From contig NC_015589.1 of assembly GCF_000215085.1 (NCBI RefSeq), forward strand, positions 3,360,120 through 3,424,119: a DNA stretch of 64,000 nt, in the 5' to 3' direction. The notes beneath the pieces are model-generated. The model was not told where the DNA came from and searched no databases. It was given only the letters and a program-made list of their open reading frames with translations. How positions within the stretch are numbered: position 1 is the stretch's first letter; each line of letters begins with the position of its first letter. This document shows, piece after piece, positions 1 through 7,329 of the stretch. The DNA comes from Desulforamulus ruminis DSM 2154. Its GTDB lineage: Bacteria; Bacillota; Desulfotomaculia; Desulfotomaculales; Desulfotomaculaceae. The position numbers and the translations under genes were made by a program.

Positions 1-194
1 TCGCAAAGAATGGCTTCTTTGACCGGAAAGTGGTTGTAGATGGTTCCTTTGGCCAAGTCGGCTTCTTCCGCTATTTGCTCCACCGTTGTTTGTTCAAACC
101 CCTGCTTAATAAATAGCTCCATGGCAACAGCAATAATTCTTTTCCGGGTTTCCTCCTTCTTCCGTTCTGTTCTGTTTCCTATGATTGGTTTCAT
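1..194 (-). CDS. TetR/AcrR-family transcriptional regulator, N-terminal part (cut by window edge)
   Basis: The first 64 codons of a TetR-type repressor are visible, running off the left edge. The N-terminal helix-turn-helix is recognisable: a stretch IAVAMELFIKQGFEQTTVEQIAEEA is followed by the typical turn and recognition helix LAKGTIYNHFPVKEAIL. The ATG at 194 is preceded by a GAGGTG ribosome site six bases upstream. Its ligand domain lies outside the window, so the effector cannot be guessed. It is transcribed leftwards from an AT-rich upstream region and is separate from the second TetR gene at 2353-2952. Confidence 0.85.
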   Translation of the reverse strand, partial: MKPIIGNRTERKKEETRKRIIAVAMELFIKQGFEQTTVEQIAEEADLAKGTIYNHFPVKEAILC

Positions 195-355
195 ATTTCA
201 CCTCTTATGAACTAAGTATATTATTGAACCAAGTTTAATAATAGTTATAGTATATTTTATCATGATAAATTTTTCCCCACAAGAAAAAGTACCCATTTAC
301 TGGCAAAAAAAAGAATGTTCTTTTATGTCGAAATGGGGTCAAGATTGTTAAATGA

Positions 356-402
356 AAAAGGAATGTCGCAGAACTACTTTAGTAGCCAGCGACACTCCCT
401 TT
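356..402 (-). terminator. Probable rho-independent terminator of the hydrolase gene
   Basis: On the minus strand a stem GGAGTGTCGC pairs with GCGACATTCC around an inner CTACT/AGTAG stem and is followed by CCTTTTT. It lies about 50 bases downstream of the hydrolase stop codon. Confidence 0.65.
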
Positions 403-454
403 AATTTTATAAAATAGAGAAATTAGCAACCTGCAAGGTAACAGCATGGCACAT

Positions 455-1339
455 TTATGTTGCAAGAAAATCAATAATTTCTCTGTTAATCAGCTCCGGC
501 CTTTCGTGATTAATGGTATGCCCGGTATCTTTTACAATTTTATAATTTAAATTATAATCCTTAAGTATTTTTATAACTGCCGGTTGATATACCGCCCTAT
601 CGAACTCCCCAATGAGGAATAATGCTTTATCCCGAAATAGGGACATGTCCTGTTCATCAAAAGCTGCCGATGTCTTATTTTTTTCTACTCTGCTATATTT
701 CAATATATAACTCCAATGCTTCAACATCTCGTTATCTAGTAAAGATTCATTAAAATTAGGACTACATAGTTTTTTTAGTAGTTTCATTGCATTTTCATCC
801 GTGGGATTTAAAATTTCAGGAAAGAAAACCTTTAAACTTCTTATCATTATAAGAAAAGATTTTATACCTTTTACAGGCGGATAGCCGGCCATACAAACAG
901 CCTTATTTACCCGATCAGGTCTTTTAGCTGTATACGCTAGTGTCATGTAACCACCGTATGATATTCCAGCAATATTTGTAACATGAATATTCATGGAGTC
1001 TAATAGGTTATCCAGCCATAAAGTCGGGTCAAATGTTTTAAGATAACTCTCGTTAGGCTCACTCTTTCCTGCTCCCCCAAAAGAATCCACAGCCACGATA
1101 TAAAAATGCTTTGCTAATTCTTTTGCGTTTAGAAACCACATGATTGCCGAATTATCACCGGAACCGTGGAAAAGCAATAAAGGAGGTTTTTCCTTGTTTC
1201 CTGACAGAATGATATGGGTTTTACCATACATCGTATCAAGATCTATTTCATCGATAGAAACTTCCCATAAATTTAACAATCTATTATAAGACTCATAAAT
1301 TAATTGCCTGCCTTCCAGACTTTTAAACCTTTTAACCAT
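455..1339 (-). CDS. alpha/beta hydrolase fold protein
   Basis: A 294-residue serine hydrolase of the alpha/beta fold. The oxyanion-hole His-Gly is at about 58-59 (LLLFHGSG), the nucleophile elbow GISYGG puts Ser at 127, the acid is probably Asp247 (GEFDR) and the catalytic His is about 274 (DTGHT). There is no signal peptide, so it is probably cytoplasmic. The substrate cannot be told from sequence; the family includes esterases, lipases and C-C hydrolases. The start is supported by GGAGGAGGTG eight bases upstream of the ATG. The gene is AT-rich like its neighbours and is followed by its own terminator. Confidence 0.85.
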   Translation of the reverse strand: MVKRFKSLEGRQLIYESYNRLLNLWEVSIDEIDLDTMYGKTHIILSGNKEKPPLLLFHGSGDNSAIMWFLNAKELAKHFYIVAVDSFGGAGKSEPNESYLKTFDPTLWLDNLLDSMNIHVTNIAGISYGGYMTLAYTAKRPDRVNKAVCMAGYPPVKGIKSFLIMIRSLKVFFPEILNPTDENAMKLLKKLCSPNFNESLLDNEMLKHWSYILKYSRVEKNKTSAAFDEQDMSLFRDKALFLIGEFDRAVYQPAVIKILKDYNLNYKIVKDTGHTINHERPELINREIIDFLAT

Positions 1340-1409
1340 TTATGATTCACCTCCTCCGTGTTCATCATCGAACATTCCTTTGTAAAAAACAATTGGATGA
1401 AAATCTTTA

Positions 1410-2281
1410 TCACCTTTCTTCGTCATAGTATAAGCGGTCTGCATATTGTCGGTTGGTTCCTTTGAGATAGGCCAAAACGATTTTCGGGTTTAATAAGCAC
1501 CAGTCCCCATACATATCAAATTTCCTGCATGATGTCATCATCTTTGCTTTGGTAATAGTCCCATACTTTTTCCCACACACTCTTTACCCCATTTTTTTAA
1601 CCGCATTGCAAAATCAGCATCCTCGGCCATTAGAAGATTCTCATTAAATCCATTTATTTCCTGAAAGTCCTTTTTATAACACCAAAAAATTCCTACGGAT
1701 ATACCCCACCCATATTTTATAACTAACGGGATTATTAGTACTAAAGCGGATACGATTATTCCCAATGATACTCTTTCAAACCTCCCCGCAACACCACCGC
1801 CAATATAAATTTCCATCATTAACAGTCTTTCAATCTCCGTTAGCATATTATCCGACATCCAGCTATCGGCATCGATAGTAACTATAATTTCCCCTCTGGC
1901 AGCTTTAGCCCCGGCATTCCTGATTTTGGAAAGGTTCCTGCTATCCTCCTTTACTGTAATGCAATTGTATAACGCCGCAATTTCTTCGGTCCGATCAGTA
2001 CAACGATTTAATACCACGATTACTTCCACTTGGTCTTTATAAGACGCCGATGCCGCCATAATGGAATCCAAGCATCTTCCCAAATACTTTTCTTCATTAT
2101 GAGCTGGTATTACCACTGAAAATTTAATTTTCTTTTGAGCATCAAAGCCAAGATACGGGTTGTTTACATGCATAAAACCATCCCTCCTCCCCCTCCAATA
2201 ATAATCAACTAAGGCCAAAATCTTTAATTTCTCGTCTTCCCACGCTTTCATTGATAGAAGATGTTACTGGTTTGCTTCCAT
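1410..2281 (-). pseudogene. Family 2 glycosyltransferase, broken by a nonsense codon and a 2-bp frameshift
   Basis: The intact middle reads as a GT-A glycosyltransferase: SVVIPAHNEEKYLGRCLDSI, the metal-binding DAD in TIDADSW, a hydrophobic stretch, then AEDADFAMRLKKWGK. After that the frame derails at a TG repeat (1574-1580). Removing one TG restores GKKYGTITKAK and a further 50 or so residues (RKFDMYGDW, LLNPKIVLAYLKGT) up to a stop at 1410. At the 5' end the good ribosome site AAGGAG serves an ATG at 2281 whose sixth codon is an in-frame TAA (2264-2266); the next in-frame ATG is at 2251 and has no clear ribosome site. Reading from 2251 without the repair gives a 237-residue truncated protein ending at 1538. 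Two independent lesions argue for decay, though either could be a sequencing error. Confidence 0.8.
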
Positions 2282-2316
2282 CGACATCATCTCCTTAAAG
2301 TAATTATTTAGCCATG

Positions 2317-2336
2317 TATACCGACCGTCCGGTATA
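2317..2336. promoter_or_regulatory. Probable TetR operator upstream of the glycosyltransferase gene
   Basis: TATACCGACCGTCCGGTATA is a near-perfect 20-bp palindrome with one mismatched pair. It matches the perfect palindrome at 3005-3024 on the other side of the TetR gene in its outer arms. It sits just upstream of the ribosome site of the glycosyltransferase remnant and just past the tetR stop codon. Confidence 0.7.
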
Positions 2337-2352
2337 ATAAATATTAAAAAAA

Positions 2353-2952
2353 TTATGTTTCTTTAGAATTACTGATACCTTGTAACAACAGGGTAGTCCC
2401 TTTTTGAAATAACCTTTTCATGGCTTCCTTATCCATAAAGAGATAGCTATCACTTAGTCCTGAGTAGAAACTAAGGATAATAAAAGCCAGTTCCTTTGGA
2501 TCTTCTTTTTTGAATTCTCCTTTACTGATCCCTTTTGACACTAATTTCTCAAAATCTTTCATGAAGTTGTTCATAATAGCGAAAAATTTTTGACCTATTT
2601 CCGAGTCCGCTCCCACTCTGCTTATAAACTCTTCTCCCGCTTTATTTAGTGGACGTTGAAGCGTACTAACAAAATAATCACCGAAACCATAAAGCTTCTC
2701 AGTAACGGATTCACATTGAGAGGATATTTTTTCCCATTGCTCCCAAGATTCCTTAAAAGTTTGTTCTGCCAGGTAAAGAAATAATTCCTCTTTGTTCTTG
2801 AAATGGTAATAGATACTGCCCTTACTGCACTCGGCAGCGGCACAGATGTCTTCAATCGAGGTGCCGGCGTAGCCCTTCTGGGCGAATAAGATTTTAGCTT
2901 TGTTTATGATATGTTTTTTTGTTTGCTCTCCTTCAAGTCTGCGTTTACTCAT
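2353..2952 (-). CDS. TetR/AcrR-family transcriptional repressor
   Basis: A 199-residue TetR-family repressor of normal length. Residues 10-57 carry the HTH (ILFAQKGYAGTSIEDICAAAECSKGSIYYHFKNKEELF). The C-terminal ligand domain is helical and its effector is unknown. Matching palindromes lie at 3004-3025, in its own promoter region, and at 2317-2336, before the glycosyltransferase gene. This suggests it represses itself, the glycosyltransferase and perhaps the divergent methyltransferase. Start ATG at 2952. Confidence 0.9.
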   Translation of the reverse strand: MSKRRLEGEQTKKHIINKAKILFAQKGYAGTSIEDICAAAECSKGSIYYHFKNKEELFLYLAEQTFKESWEQWEKISSQCESVTEKLYGFGDYFVSTLQRPLNKAGEEFISRVGADSEIGQKFFAIMNNFMKDFEKLVSKGISKGEFKKEDPKELAFIILSFYSGLSDSYLFMDKEAMKRLFQKGTTLLLQGISNSKET

Positions 2953-3003
2953 AATGTCTTTTTATTATGCTCTCCTTTAAATTTATATTTTTTATTAAAA
3001 TTA

Positions 3004-3025
3004 TTATACCGAACGTTCGGTATAA
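3004..3025. promoter_or_regulatory. Perfect palindromic TetR operator in the tetR/methyltransferase intergenic region
   Basis: The core TATACCGAACGTTCGGTATA is a perfect palindrome, extended by one pair on each side to 22 bp. It lies about 50 bases upstream of the tetR start, in the divergent promoter region shared with the methyltransferase. A further half-site ATACCGA follows at about 3035. Binding by the adjacent TetR is inferred from position and from the second copy at 2317. Confidence 0.75.
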
Positions 3026-3180
3026 ATATAAGTATACCGATTCCTATTCTATTTTACAAGCGGTTCTTCCAATGCGGAGGTGTTTTTTGAAGGGAGCGGC
3101 TATAAAACGCAATAAACTAGACACAGTGGCTTTAAACTCTTAAAATATGCTTTATAAGATGATGAATAGGAGTGATTTTC

Positions 3181-3942
3181 ATGAGTCATCATTGGGATTC
3201 TCATTTTTATGATCATAAACATAATTTTGTATCGGAGTACGGTTCAGAGCTGATTGACTTGCTAAGACCACAAAAAAACGAACGTATATTGGATTTAGGC
3301 TGCGGCACCGGAGATTTAGCCAATAAAATAACCCATTCGGGAGCCGAGGTAATCGGCATTGATGCCTCTGAAAATATGATTCATAAAGCAAAAGAGAAAT
3401 ATCCTAACATTGAATTTAAAGTGATGGATGCTGTCAATCTTCATCTCAATGGGAATTTTGACGGTGTGTTCAGCAATGCCACCCTTCATTGGATAAAAGA
3501 ATCTCAAAGATTATTGGCACAAGTCTATTCCGTTCTCAAGCCAAAAGGAAGATTTGTGGCTGAATTTGGCGGTAAGGACAATGTAAAAACCGTTACGGAT
3601 GCAATCATTACGTCCATTCGGGAAGCCGGATATTCATTTGCTGATCAGGATTTCCCCTGGTACTTTCCCACCATAGGAGAGTATACAAGCCTTATGGAAC
3701 AAACGGGATTTACCGTTACCTATGCCACCTACTTTGCCAGGCCAACCAAACTGGTGGATGACAAAGACGGCATAAAAGATTGGATTCATATGTTCGGCAA
3801 CAATTTATTGGCAGTTGTTCCGGCGGAGGTCCGGGGAGATATCATTGGCAAAGTAGAAAAGAAGCTTTATCAAAGGCAGTTTATCAATGGACACTGGTAT
3901 GCAGATTATAAAAGAATTAGAGTTATGGGATTAAAGGAATAA
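3181..3942 (+). CDS. Class I SAM-dependent methyltransferase
   Basis: A 253-residue Rossmann-fold methyltransferase. Motif I is ILDLGCGTGDLA (about 36-47), the acidic residue that binds the SAM ribose is in GIDAS (Asp61), and a post-I region FSNATLHWI is typical of the UbiE/trans-aconitate methyltransferase group. The substrate cannot be predicted. The ATG at 3181 is preferred over an in-frame GTG at 3172 because the AGGAG ribosome site lies eight bases before 3181 and immediately against 3172. The gene diverges from tetR across a palindromic operator. Confidence 0.88.
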   Translation: MSHHWDSHFYDHKHNFVSEYGSELIDLLRPQKNERILDLGCGTGDLANKITHSGAEVIGIDASENMIHKAKEKYPNIEFKVMDAVNLHLNGNFDGVFSNATLHWIKESQRLLAQVYSVLKPKGRFVAEFGGKDNVKTVTDAIITSIREAGYSFADQDFPWYFPTIGEYTSLMEQTGFTVTYATYFARPTKLVDDKDGIKDWIHMFGNNLLAVVPAEVRGDIIGKVEKKLYQRQFINGHWYADYKRIRVMGLKE

Positions 3943-3948
3943 TATATA

Positions 3949-3981
3949 AAAGCCTGTCTTGGAGTAAAAACAGACAGGCTA
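3949..3981. terminator. Bidirectional terminator between the methyltransferase and the DUF167 gene
   Basis: The stem AGCCTGTC/GACAGGCT is flanked by A-rich sequence on the left and by CTAAAACCATGTTTTTT on the right. It lies between convergent genes. Confidence 0.65.
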
Positions 3982-3993
3982 AAACCATGTTTT

Positions 3994-4281
3994 TTATTTC
4001 TCCAGTAACGCCCGGGCCTGCTGGACCGTAACATCCGCAACCCGGATGAGTTTGTTGCGTCCGGTGTGTCCCGAGAGAATTTCAACGTTGGACTTGGCCG
4101 TAGCAAAAATCTCCGCTAAAAATTTGCAGCAGGCTTCGTTGGCCGCTCCGTCCACCGGGGGTGCCGTAAGCCTGATTTTCAAAACCCCTGCCAAATCTCC
4201 GGCCAGACCGTTTTTAGACGCCCGGGGCTGGACCTTTACCCGGAAAACCACGCCGTTTCCGTCTTGTTTGATCTCCACCAA
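3994..4281 (-). CDS. DUF167 (YggU) family protein
   Basis: A 95-residue member of the DUF167/YggU family. The diagnostic core is VKVQPRASKN near the N-terminus and LTAPPVDGAANEACCKFLA in the middle, followed by VEILSGHTGRNKLIRV. The family is widespread and of unknown biochemical function. The start is a TTG at 4281 with GGAG about nine bases upstream. It lies after divIVA at the end of the ylm block, a common position in Gram-positive genomes. Confidence 0.9.
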   Translation of the reverse strand: MVEIKQDGNGVVFRVKVQPRASKNGLAGDLAGVLKIRLTAPPVDGAANEACCKFLAEIFATAKSNVEILSGHTGRNKLIRVADVTVQQARALLEK

Positions 4282-4345
4282 AGTATCAACTCCAATTAAA
4301 GACCCAAGGGAATGCTTTCAACAGTCGGCAGCAAGGCTCACTGAC

Positions 4346-4885
4346 CTAGGCTGTTTGTTCGTCGTCCTCATCCACAGTCAGGTTCCCTTCCATCATTTCC
4401 AACTGGGCCTCCAGAAAGGCCTTAAATTTAATCCGGAAAACATGGGCCTGTTTTTCCATGCGCCGGTATTCCTCCAGGATGTTGCCCACCCTCTCTTCAG
4501 CCACTTTAACCATTTCCTCGGCTTTTTGGGTAGCCTCATGCAGCACTTTTTCAGCCTCTTCCTCCGCCCGCTGTTTTACCAACTGAGCCGTCATTTCAGC
4601 TTGTTCAAGCATCATCTTGGATTCCTTCTCCGCATTGCCGCGCATATCTTCGGCGCTCTTCTGAGCCATCACCAGGGTCTTTTGCAGGGCATCCTCCAGG
4701 TCCCGGTATTGGGTTAAATTGCCCTCATTTTTAGCCAGTTTCTCCTTTAGCTCGTGGTTTTCCACATAAAGTATTTCGTAACTCTCTTTTACCTTTTGCA
4801 GCCATGCATCCGTTTGTTTGACATCGTAACCCCGGATGGAGCGGCTGAACTCTTTCACAATTTCCATGGGCGTTAATACGGACAT
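4346..4885 (-). CDS. divIVA: DivIVA-family cell division/polar scaffold protein
   Basis: A 179-residue coiled-coil protein. The N-terminal 50 residues have the DivIVA membrane-binding domain (LTPMEIVKEF, then RGYDVKQTDAWL). From about 50 to 160 the sequence is Glu/Lys/Ala-rich coiled coil, with a short acidic tail. DivIVA binds curved membrane at septa and poles and positions Min and sporulation proteins. The location next to ylmH, ylmG and sepF is the classical one. The start has GGGAGGTG seven bases upstream. Confidence 0.92.
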   Translation of the reverse strand: MSVLTPMEIVKEFSRSIRGYDVKQTDAWLQKVKESYEILYVENHELKEKLAKNEGNLTQYRDLEDALQKTLVMAQKSAEDMRGNAEKESKMMLEQAEMTAQLVKQRAEEEAEKVLHEATQKAEEMVKVAEERVGNILEEYRRMEKQAHVFRIKFKAFLEAQLEMMEGNLTVDEDDEQTA

Positions 4886-4900
4886 CCCGACACCTCCCTA

Positions 4901-5104
4901 AGACTCATTCTGCTTTTCTTTGAGGTCCTGTTGTTAGACTTATTAGCAGTGCTCTCGGGTCCTGTTGCCGGCCTATGAGGTATTCCTAAAGGGTCCTATT
5001 CTAGATCAACTCCAAAAGAAATACCTGTATACTAACAACTGGACCCATAAGCAGTACCCTTAAGGCTAGCAACAGGACCCGTACGCAGTATCCGTAAGAC
5101 TATC
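4901..5104. repeat. Palindromic modular intergenic repeat, family 1, copy A
   Basis: About 200 bp with modules carrying GGGTCCTGTTGYTAGNCTTA on the left half (near 4922, 4956 and 4990) at a 34-bp period. The inverse modules occur on the right half (CTAACAACTGGACCC near 5032 and CTAGCAACAGGACCC near 5066). Related copies lie at 49534-49750 and 56921-57119. It fills the spacer between ylmH and divIVA, ending against the ylmH stop codon. Confidence 0.85.
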
Positions 5105-5893
5105 CTAAAGGAAACGCTTTAATACAATACTAATTCGACCACTTTTGGTACTGCCTTTAACTTCCGCCACTTCAACCCGTCCTCGCCCTCGCAGGGAGAG
5201 CATGTCTCCCTCCTGCACCATCGCAGATACCTCAGAACCGCACCAGTTAAGATTTAATTTCTCGGCCTGAATTTCTCTGGCCATACGGCTCCTGGACATG
5301 CCAAAACCGGCGGCGGCGACGGCGTCCAGCCGCAGGGAAGCCACGGTGGTGCGGATTTCCTTTATCGTTACCTCCGGTAAAGAAAGTACCTCGAAGCCGA
5401 TTTCCCTGACCTCTACCCCTACCCGGTGAACTTTCGTAAGATTAGCCCTGAGGTAAGAAGCAACTTCCCGGGCTACGATCACCTGGCAGCCCCTTGGAGT
5501 GATCAGAATATCCCCAATCAGTTCTCTCTTAATACCCAAGCTCAGGATAGACCCTAAAAAGTCCCGGTGGGTGGTCTTAACCATTTTAAAATTCCCTTCC
5601 ACAGCCAGGAGAACCAGTTCAAAGTTTACCTGGCTTTCATCCAGATAATCCGGGAAGAGGGCGATCCTTACCCGTTCAGCCGTAGGGTAACCGCCGCCAG
5701 CGGCAAAATCAAGGCCGGGAATTCTCTCCAGCATAGAAATGATGAGACCCGTATGATACGGGTCATGAAAATTCGTTAAAACACACCGGTGATTTTTCAA
5801 TAGGGTTTCCACCCTGTCCAGCACTCTGGCCAACAGCGCTTTTTCCTCTTGATCCCGGATATGACCGATATAGGAGTCTCGATTGAGCTTCAT
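5105..5893 (-). CDS. ylmH: YlmH-type RNA-binding protein with S4 domain
   Basis: A 262-residue protein with an N-terminal YlmH domain (GGYPTAERVRIALFPDY near 85-100) and a C-terminal S4 RNA-binding domain from about 185 (RLDAVAAAGFGMSRSRMAREIQAEKLNLNW then GDMLSLRGRGRVEV). In Bacillus and relatives, YlmH binds ribosomes or nucleic acid and supports division-related functions. Its start codon overlaps the ylmG stop region, so translational coupling is likely. Confidence 0.92.
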   Translation of the reverse strand: MKLNRDSYIGHIRDQEEKALLARVLDRVETLLKNHRCVLTNFHDPYHTGLIISMLERIPGLDFAAGGGYPTAERVRIALFPDYLDESQVNFELVLLAVEGNFKMVKTTHRDFLGSILSLGIKRELIGDILITPRGCQVIVAREVASYLRANLTKVHRVGVEVREIGFEVLSLPEVTIKEIRTTVASLRLDAVAAAGFGMSRSRMAREIQAEKLNLNWCGSEVSAMVQEGDMLSLRGRGRVEVAEVKGSTKSGRISIVLKRFL

Positions 5894-6148
5894 TTAACGC
5901 ATCAGCCCCACAACAAATCCCCGGATTAGATGCAGCACCCAAAAGGCCAGCAGCGGGGATATATCCACCATGCCGATGGGAGGGATTACTCTGCGGAAAA
6001 TATTTAAATAAGGATCGGTGGTTTCGTAGAGAAAGCGAATCACCGGGTTATAAGGATTAAGACGGAACCAGGAAAGAATAATGCGAACAATTAACATGGT
6101 CTCGTAGACCCAAAAGGCAACGTCAATAAAAGCTCTGATAGTATTCAT
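5894..6148 (-). CDS. ylmG: YggT-family membrane protein (YlmG)
   Basis: An 84-residue integral membrane protein with two predicted membrane helices (about 10-28 and 62-82). Between them is the family signature NPYNPVIRFLYETTDPYLNIFRRVIPP. The family occurs next to sepF in Gram-positive bacteria, cyanobacteria and plastids and is linked to septum or nucleoid organisation. GGGGTG precedes the ATG by five bases. It lies between sepF and ylmH. Confidence 0.93.
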   Translation of the reverse strand: MNTIRAFIDVAFWVYETMLIVRIILSWFRLNPYNPVIRFLYETTDPYLNIFRRVIPPIGMVDISPLLAFWVLHLIRGFVVGLMR

Positions 6149-6182
6149 GGTTCACCCCATTCAGTTTTCTAAAGCGGAAAAA

Positions 6183-6617
6183 TTATTTAGCCCAGGAAAA
6201 AATGCTTTTGTCTCTATTTTCCCTCGTCAGGTCATTGGCTATGTCAATATGATTGGGTACAAACAAGAAGATTCCCTGGCCGACCTTTTGCGAATTTCCT
6301 CCCAAGGCAAAGGTGGTTCCGCTGATAAAGTCAATAAGACGGCGGGCCTGATCCGCCCCGGCTTTTTCCAGATTCACAATCACAGCCCTGCGGTTTTTAA
6401 GATTATCGGCAATATTTTGGGCATCATCAAAGGATAGCGGCTCACAGACCACAACCTTCAACTGCCGGCCGGAGTGCAGGCTTACAACCTGAGCGTTTTT
6501 CTTTTTCAGTTGCGGGTTAAATTCTTCCTGTTCTTCAGGTTCCCGGACAGATCTTTTTTCAGAAGGTTCTTCTTCTTCAAAGCCGATAAAGTGTAAAAAC
6601 TTGTCCATCATTCCCAC
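6183..6617 (-). CDS. sepF: Cell division protein SepF
   Basis: SepF tethers FtsZ to the membrane and bundles its filaments. The N-terminus MDKFLHFIGFEE is the short amphipathic membrane-binding helix. An acidic linker follows (SEKRSVREPEEQEEFNPQ), then the conserved alpha/beta domain with VVVCEPLSFDDAQNIADNLKNRRAVIVNLE and a C-terminal GIFLFVPNHIDI. The open frame extends upstream to 6671 inside yggS. A GTG at 6617 with AGGGGG 12 bases upstream, or the ATG at 6611, fits the family start better because the membrane helix should be N-terminal. Confidence 0.9.
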   Translation of the reverse strand: MGMMDKFLHFIGFEEEEPSEKRSVREPEEQEEFNPQLKKKNAQVVSLHSGRQLKVVVCEPLSFDDAQNIADNLKNRRAVIVNLEKAGADQARRLIDFISGTTFALGGNSQKVGQGIFLFVPNHIDIANDLTRENRDKSIFSWAK

Positions 6618-6636
6618 AGTCTTTCCCAACCCCCTT

Positions 6637-7317
6637 TTAATACTCACGTCTCCCAAAAATTGCCGTGCCAATTCTTACCATGGTAGCCCCTTCTTCAATG
6701 GCCACCGGATAATCGTTGGTCATACCCATGGAAAGCTGCTCCATCTGAACCCTGGGAATCTCTCGCAAACGGTCAAAAATCCTTTTCGTCTCCCTAAAAA
6801 CCGGTCGGACTTCCTCCGGATTTTCAACCAGCGGAGCAATGGTCATGAGCCCCTGAATTTGAATCCCTTTTAAGTCGGCCGCGTCCATAACAAAATCCCG
6901 AACCTCACTGACCTGTAGGCCAAACTTGGTCTCTTCCCCGGCCACATTCACCTGTACCAGAACCGGCATCACCCGGTCCTGCTCCCTGGCCCTGCGGTCC
7001 AATTCCACAGCCAGTGACCAGCGGTCCAGGGAGTGCACCAGATGAACCTTATCAATCATATATTTCACCTTGTTGGATTGCAGATGACCGATCAAATGCC
7101 ACCGCACCCCCGGAATCAGGGGGGCTTTATGTTGAAGTTCTTGTACCCTGTTCTCCCCTAAATGCAAAAATCCTGCCGCAGCCGCTTCTTTGGCTCTCTC
7201 AACTGCAACATTTTTGGTAACAGCAATGATTTGAACGCTGTCCGGATTTCTGCCAGCCTTTAGGGCCGCGCCGGTGACCTCCCTTTGAACGGCCATCAGA
7301 TTGTCGGCAATACTCAC
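6637..7317 (-). CDS. YggS/PLPBP-family pyridoxal phosphate homeostasis protein
   Basis: A 226-residue PLP-binding alanine-racemase-fold protein (ylmE position). The PLP lysine is in IIAVTKNV, and LGENRVQEL, WHLIGHLQSNKVKYM, LSMGMTNDYPVAIEEGATMVRIGTAIFG are diagnostic. It buffers free PLP and has no known enzymatic activity. The GTG at 7317 (giving MSIADNL, as in homologues) is preferred over the ATG two codons upstream because GGCGGG lies six bases before the GTG and directly against the ATG. Confidence 0.93.
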   Translation of the reverse strand: MSIADNLMAVQREVTGAALKAGRNPDSVQIIAVTKNVAVERAKEAAAAGFLHLGENRVQELQHKAPLIPGVRWHLIGHLQSNKVKYMIDKVHLVHSLDRWSLAVELDRRAREQDRVMPVLVQVNVAGEETKFGLQVSEVRDFVMDAADLKGIQIQGLMTIAPLVENPEEVRPVFRETKRIFDRLREIPRVQMEQLSMGMTNDYPVAIEEGATMVRIGTAIFGRREY

Positions 7318-7329
7318 ATCCATCCCGCC

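Noticed and set aside
326-332. TGTCGAA as a Spo0A box
   Set aside because: A single 7-mer downstream of a gene end, not in a promoter context; expected by chance in 64 kb.
447-466. TGGCAC...TTGCA as a sigma-54 promoter
   Set aside because: The GG to GC distance is 12 instead of the required 10, and it lies at the 3' end of a gene.
4046-4717. Long plus-strand frame opposite DUF167 and divIVA
   Set aside because: It mirrors two well-supported genes, has low-complexity composition and no ribosome site.
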